A stretch of 64,000 nucleotides of DNA from Phocoena phocoena. Its lineage: Eukaryota; Chordata; Mammalia; Artiodactyla; Phocoenidae. Within the stretch, counting starts at the first letter, position 1; each line of letters starts with the position of its first letter. Both the position numbers and the translations under genes were made by a program. This document shows positions 59,851 through 64,000 of the stretch, in pieces. Under the pieces are notes generated by a model that saw nothing but the letters and a program-made list of their open reading frames with translations, made no database searches and had not been told where the DNA came from. The DNA lies in the NCBI RefSeq assembly GCF_963924675.1, contig NC_089220.1, positions 168,440,761-168,504,760 on the forward strand, read 5' to 3'.

Positions 59851-60888
59851 CCAGGAATGTATAATTTTTTTCATATCAAAATATTAGTAGATATATTTAT
59901 CATGGAATGTTTAAAGTAAAAATCAATAAATTATCTCAATATATACAGGAGTTTCTCATAAAATTCAAAATCCATCCATTGTGAAACCAAAAACCAGAAC
60001 CTCATAGCAAACAAATAATTGAAAGTAACTACTTCCTATAAAGCATATCTACAAAAACCTTACAACTGACATCACAACTACTGGTAAAACACTGGCAGTG
60101 TTCATTTTGGGGACGAAAAGCAAAATAAAGATGTGTAATGCCACCATTCCAGTTCAATATTTTATATAGGTCTTACCTAGTGCAATAGTTCCTTGCCTCC
60201 TCCAAGCAAAAAGGAAAAACAAAGAAAAAGGAAAAAGAGCAAAAATGTGTAAAAAAATCCACAGAGGAATTACTGCTAATATTAGTAAATTATAATTTGA
60301 TCTTAGAATTATTTAAATATTAAATCTACAATTAGAAATTTTAGTAAGTTTGCTGGAAAAGAAATTAATAAGCAAAAATCCACTGTGTTTCTGCATATCA
60401 GCAAATGCTAAAGGGGCAATAACTACAACTTTTACAATAGCAGCAAAATTTTTAAAGTAATATGTGCAAGACTTCTATAGAAAAAAATTATAAAACATCA
60501 TTAAGAGAAATTAAGATCTATATAAATTGATGTATAAACCATATTCACATTGGAAGTCTCATAACTATTAAGTTCTTGATTTCTCCAAAAATCCATTATA
60601 GATTCAAAGAAATTATATTGAAAGTATTAGTAGTTTTTGCTTATTTTTGCTTTTGCTTTTTAATGGAACTTGATAAACTTATTTCACAATTTTTATGAAA
60701 GTGCAAAGGACAAAGAATAGTTAAGACATTCTTAGAGAAGAAGAATAGCATGGGAGGACTGCCTTTTCACATATCTAGTCTTACTATACTTATAAAGCCA
60801 GGTACTTAAGAACGTGTAGATGTGCCTCAGAGAATGAAAAATTGAAGAGAATTTGTATTTGAAATTTAGACATCTCTTTGGAACTACA

Positions 60889-61102
60889 GACTCACATCTC
60901 TGCGTTTTTTCAGTATTTCCAGTTGGAAGCCCAATGAACAACTCAAACTCAATATAACTAATATTAGATTTCTAATTATCCCCCCAAAACCCAACCCAGA
61001 CTCACTCTTACTCACCCTTTTCTTTTGTAAACATACCAATCTATTCGTATATTTTGTTGGCTCTACTTTTAAAATACACAGCACTTGACCTTATTTGTCT
61101 AC
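60889..61102 (+). repeat. 214-base duplicated segment, copy 2 (probable source)
   Basis: It is the direct partner of 59,637-59,850. Its flanks show no disrupted repeat, since it lies between the L1 end (about 60,830) and the L2 (about 61,137). It is therefore more likely the original locus. Confidence 0.95.
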
Positions 61103-61136
61103 TTCCATTGGAACCATCTGGTTCACACTATAATCA

Positions 61137-61745
61137 TATGTAATGTGTACTTGTACGATATCCTCCTAATTAATCTCCCTGATTCACTTCTTACCCCAGC
61201 CAGTAGGATCCTATGAAACATAAACCTGATTCTTCAAGATGATGCAATGGCTTCCCAAAGACCTTATAATGGCCTGGAACCCCACATAATCTGTCCCTCA
61301 TTAACTCAATGACCTCAGTTCCCACTAATATAGCTCTAACTCACTTTGAGATAGCCACACTGGTCTCCTTGCTTTTTCTTTGATCTTGCCAGGCATACAT
61401 CGGCCTCCTAGTCTTTGCGCTGGCCAATTACTCTTTCCCTGGAGAACCATAGTAAACTTTCTAATCTCCTTCAATTCTTAAACATTACCTATTCAGTGTG
61501 TTTGCTCAGACCATTCCAGTTTAAACTGATACCCCCTTCCATTCCAGAATTACTTTTTCACTTTTTCCATAATGCTTATCACTTTATTTTATTTAGACAA
61601 TTTACTTACTTTTTCTTATCTGATTTTTTCTTATCTGATTCTCCCTATAAAACTATAAAATCAATGAAGACAGAAAATTTTATTCTGTATTGTTTTTTGA
61701 TGAATAACATGTACCTAGAACAATGTGCATAGAACACTCTATCTA
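61137..61745 (+). repeat. L2 LINE, sense
   Basis: L2 landmarks run in order: 'gatatcctcctaattaatct', 'ccctgattcacttcttaccc', 'gatgcaatggcttcccaaag', 'aatggcctggaaccccacat', 'ccaggcatacatcggcctcc', 'ctttccctggagaacc' and 'acctagaacaatgtgcatag'. It is about 600 bases of the 3' part of L2. The open frame at 61,415-61,732 lies within it. Confidence 0.85.
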
Positions 61746-61799
61746 CATTGAAGTGAAGAGAGTCCCAAAGATAAAGAATAATATAGAGAGAGGGACCTT

Positions 61800-61808
61800 C
61801 AAGATGGC
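61800..61808 (+). promoter_or_regulatory. YY1-type site at L1 5' end
   Basis: 'caagatggc' lies about 10 bases inside the L1 5' end. In human L1 the same word at the same place binds YY1 and fixes transcription start. Function here is inferred by analogy. Confidence 0.65.
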
Positions 61809-63931
61809 TGAGGAACAAGACGTGGAGATCACCTTCCTCCTCACGAATACAACAGAAATACATCTACATGTGGAACTACTCTTACAAAACACCTACTGAA
61901 TGCTGGCAGAAGACCTCAGACTTCCCAAAAGGCAAGAAACTCCCCACGTACCTGGATAGGGCAAAAGAAAAAACAGAGACAAAAGAATAGGGACGGGACC
62001 TGCACCAGTGGGAGGGAGCCGTGAAGGAGGAAAGGTTTCCACACACTAGGAAGCCCCTTTGTGGGCGGAGACTGCAGGTGGCAGAGGGGGGAAGCTTCCG
62101 AGCCACGGAGGAGAGAGCAGCAACAGGGGTGCAGAGGGCAAAGCGGAGAGATTCCCGTACAGAGGATCGGTGCCGACCAGCACTCACCAGCCAGAGAGGC
62201 TTATCTGCTCACCCGCCGGGGCCGGCAGGGGCTGGGAGCTGAGGCTCGGGCTTCAGAGGTCAGATTCCAGGCAGAGGACTGGGGTTGGCGGCGTGAACAC
62301 AGCCTGAAGGGGGCTAGCGCGCCACAGCTAGCCGGGAGGCAGTCTGGGAAAAGGTCTGGAGCTGGCGAAGAGGCAAGAGACCATTGTTTCAGGGTGCGCG
62401 AGGAGAGGGGATTAAGAGCACGGACTAAACGAGCTCAAGAGACAGGCGTGAGCCGCGGCTAAAAGCGCAGACACCAGAGACGGGCATGAGACGCTAAGGC
62501 TGCTGCTGCCGCCACCAAGAAGCCTGTGTGCGGGCACAGGTCACTCTCCACACCGCCCCTCCTGGGAGCCTGTGCAGCCCGCCACTGCCAGGGTCCCATG
62601 ATCCCGGGACAACTTCCCCAGGACAACGCACAGCGCATCACAGACTGGTGCAAGATCATGCCAGCCTCTGCCGCCACAGGCTCGCCCTGCGTCCGTACCC
62701 CTCCCTCCCCTCTGCCTGAGTGAGCCAGAGAGCCCTAATCAGCTGCTCCTTTAACCCCGTCCTGTCTGGGCAGGAACAGACACCCTCAGGCGACCTACAC
62801 GCAGAAGCGGGGCCAACTCCAAAGCTGAACCCCAGGAGCTGTGCAAACAAAGAAGAGAAAGGAAATCTCTCCCAGCAGCCTCAGGAGGAGTGGATTAAAT
62901 CTCCACAATCAACTTGATGTACCTGCATCTGTGGAATACCTGAATACACAACAAATCATCCCAAAATTCAGGCAGTGGACGTTGGGAGAAAATGTAGACT
63001 TGGGGTTTGCTTTATGCATCTCACTTGTTTCTGGTTTTATGTTTATCTTAGCTTAGTATTTAGAGTTTATTATCATTGGTAGATTTGTTTATTGATTTAG
63101 TTGTGCTCTTCCTTTTATATATATATATTTTTTTCCTTTTTCTTTTTGTGAGTGTGTATGTGTATGCTTCTTTGTGTGATTTTGTCTGTATAGCTTTGCT
63201 TTTACCATTTGTCTGAGGATTCTGTCTGTATTTTTTTTTTTTTTGTAAAGTTTTTAGCGCTCCTTATCATTGGTGGATTTGTTTTTAGGTTTGGTTGAAC
63301 TATTCTTTCTTTCTTTTTTTTTTATCACTTTTTCATTTTTAATACTTAAAAATTTTTTTTTATTTAAATTATTTTTTTTAATTTTTTATTTTCTTTCTTT
63401 CTTTCTTTTGTTTTATCTCCCTTTACTTCTGAGCTGTGTGGCTGTCAGGGTCTTGGTGCTCTGGGCAGCTGTCAGGCCTGAGCCTCTGAGGTGGGAGAGC
63501 TGAGTTCAGGACATTGGTCACCAGACACCTCCTGGCTCCATGTAATATCAAATAGCGAAGGCTCTCCCAGAGATCTCCATCTCAACACTAAGACCCAGAT
63601 CCACTCAACGACCAGCAAACTATAGTGTTGGACACCCTATGCTAAACAACTAGCAAGACAGGAATACAACCCCACCCATTAGGAGACAGGCTGCCTAAAA
63701 TCATAATAAGGTCACAGACACCCCAAAACACACCACCAGACGTGGAGCTGCCCACCAGAGAGACAAGATCCAGCCTCATCCACCAGAACACAGGCACCAG
63801 TCCCCTCGACCAGGAAGCCTACACAGCCCACTGAACCAACTTTAGCCACTGGGGGAAGAAACCAAAAACAACAGGAACTACAAACCTGCAGCCTGCGAAA
63901 AGGAGACCCCAAACACAGTAAGTTAAGCAAA

Positions 63932-64000
63932 ATGAGAAGACAGAGAAATACACAGCAGATGAAGGAGCAAAGTAAAAACCACCAGACCAAACAAATGAAG
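63932..64000 (+). CDS. L1 ORF1 protein, N-terminal 23 codons (partial)
   Basis: The ATG at 63,932 opens a frame that stays open to the window end and reads 'MRRQRNTQQMKEQSKNHQTK' at its start. This is the typical basic N-terminus of artiodactyl/cetacean L1 ORF1p, the RNA-binding chaperone that coats L1 RNA. An A at -3 gives a fair initiation context. The coiled coil, RRM and C-terminal domain lie outside the window, so intactness cannot be judged. Confidence 0.85.
   Translation, partial: MRRQRNTQQMKEQSKNHQTKQMK

Larger units (their letters stand above)
57480..60830 (+). mobile_element. Old L1 LINE, inter-ORF region and ORF2, sense
   Basis: Sense L1 landmarks run in order: the inter-ORF part near 57,740-57,800, the endonuclease part ('ttcttcatccaagaacattc', 'gtatctcaagaaattagaag'), the RT part ('accatgaccaagccaggttt', 'tcaaaatccatccattgtga') and the later ORF2 part ('gaaattaataagcaaaaatc', 'catgggaggactgcctttt'). 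It is highly diverged, with no 3'UTR recognised. A small L1 (58,279), a SINE (59,177) and a 214-base copied segment (59,637) interrupt it. Confidence 0.8.
61790..64000 (+). mobile_element. Young cetartiodactyl L1: 5'UTR and ORF1 start (continues past edge)
   Basis: It begins near 61,790 with 'gggaccttcaagatggctga' and continues with CpG-bearing 5'UTR ('aaaaggcaagaaactcccca', 'acgggacctgcaccagtggg', 'agggagccgtgaaggaggaa'). A T-rich block follows (about 63,060-63,420), then A/C-rich sequence up to the ORF1 start. The 5' end appears complete and about 2.1 kb of leader is kept. Whether the rest is full length cannot be seen. The 100-133-codon open frames in the leader are GC-driven artefacts. 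Confidence 0.92.

Noticed and set aside
59626..61084. Two near-identical 66-68-codon minus-strand frames
   Set aside because: They reflect the 214-base DNA duplication, not a duplicated gene. The frame has no known motif.
62021..62917. Several 60-133-codon frames near 62-63 kb
   Set aside because: They lie in the GC-rich L1 5'UTR and overlap in several frames on both strands. This is untranslated leader.
1..64000. Bacterial-type systems, CRISPR arrays, operons or phage
   Set aside because: Repeat content and composition are mammalian throughout. No regularly spaced repeats, ribosome-binding sites or dense coding were seen.

Overview
The window is mammalian nuclear DNA and almost certainly cetacean, probably a toothed whale. 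It holds eight tRNA-derived SINEs of the CHR type, whose heads read 'ttccctggtgg..cagtgg', and several L1 3' ends of the cetartiodactyl kind ('attgctttacaatggtgtgt'). I saw no BovB LINE and no Bov-A or Bov-tA SINE, which argues against a ruminant. The species-level call is inference from repeat content. I find no host protein-coding exon, tRNA, rRNA, CRISPR array or operon. The open frames are short, lack family motifs and are mostly retroelement remnants or chance.

Layout. 1-9.8 kb: mostly unique sequence with an old L1 3' end (2.08-3.89 kb, split by two CHR SINEs), a third SINE at 7.86 kb and an LTR-like repeat near 9 kb. 9.8-16.3 kb: an old plus-strand L1 split by a 4.3 kb minus-strand L1 that carries a decayed but nearly complete ORF2. 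16.3-23.4 kb: unique, enhancer-like sequence with a truncated L1 3' end, mixed L1 pieces and a young SINE with an intact A-tail. 23.4-27.3 kb: an old minus-strand L1 invaded by an internally deleted Tigger transposon, with a SINE at the Tigger's right end. 27.3-37.6 kb: mostly unique, with L2/MIR scraps, a purine tract and a strong G-quadruplex tract. 37.6-45.5 kb: an old L1, LTR-like fragments, a damaged SINE, an L1 3' end that looks like a 3' transduction, and an old L1 5'UTR with repeated units. 45.5-57.4 kb: mostly unique, with MIR fragments, a solo MLT1-type LTR and a SINE. 57.4-61.1 kb: an old plus-strand L1 carrying a small L1, a SINE and a 214-base locally copied insert. 61.1-64 kb: an L2, then the promoter/5'UTR and the first codons of ORF1 of a younger L1 that runs off the right edge.

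The content is a layered record of retrotransposition. Target-site duplications (TSDs) are visible for most younger insertions, so relative ages can be read from the nesting. I found no novel multi-gene system. The observations most worth checking are the probable L1 3' transduction (43,895-44,201), the 214-base templated duplication (59,637-59,850 versus 60,889-61,102), the possibly full-length L1 at the right edge, and several CpG-retaining or AT-rich unique blocks that could be conserved regulatory elements.
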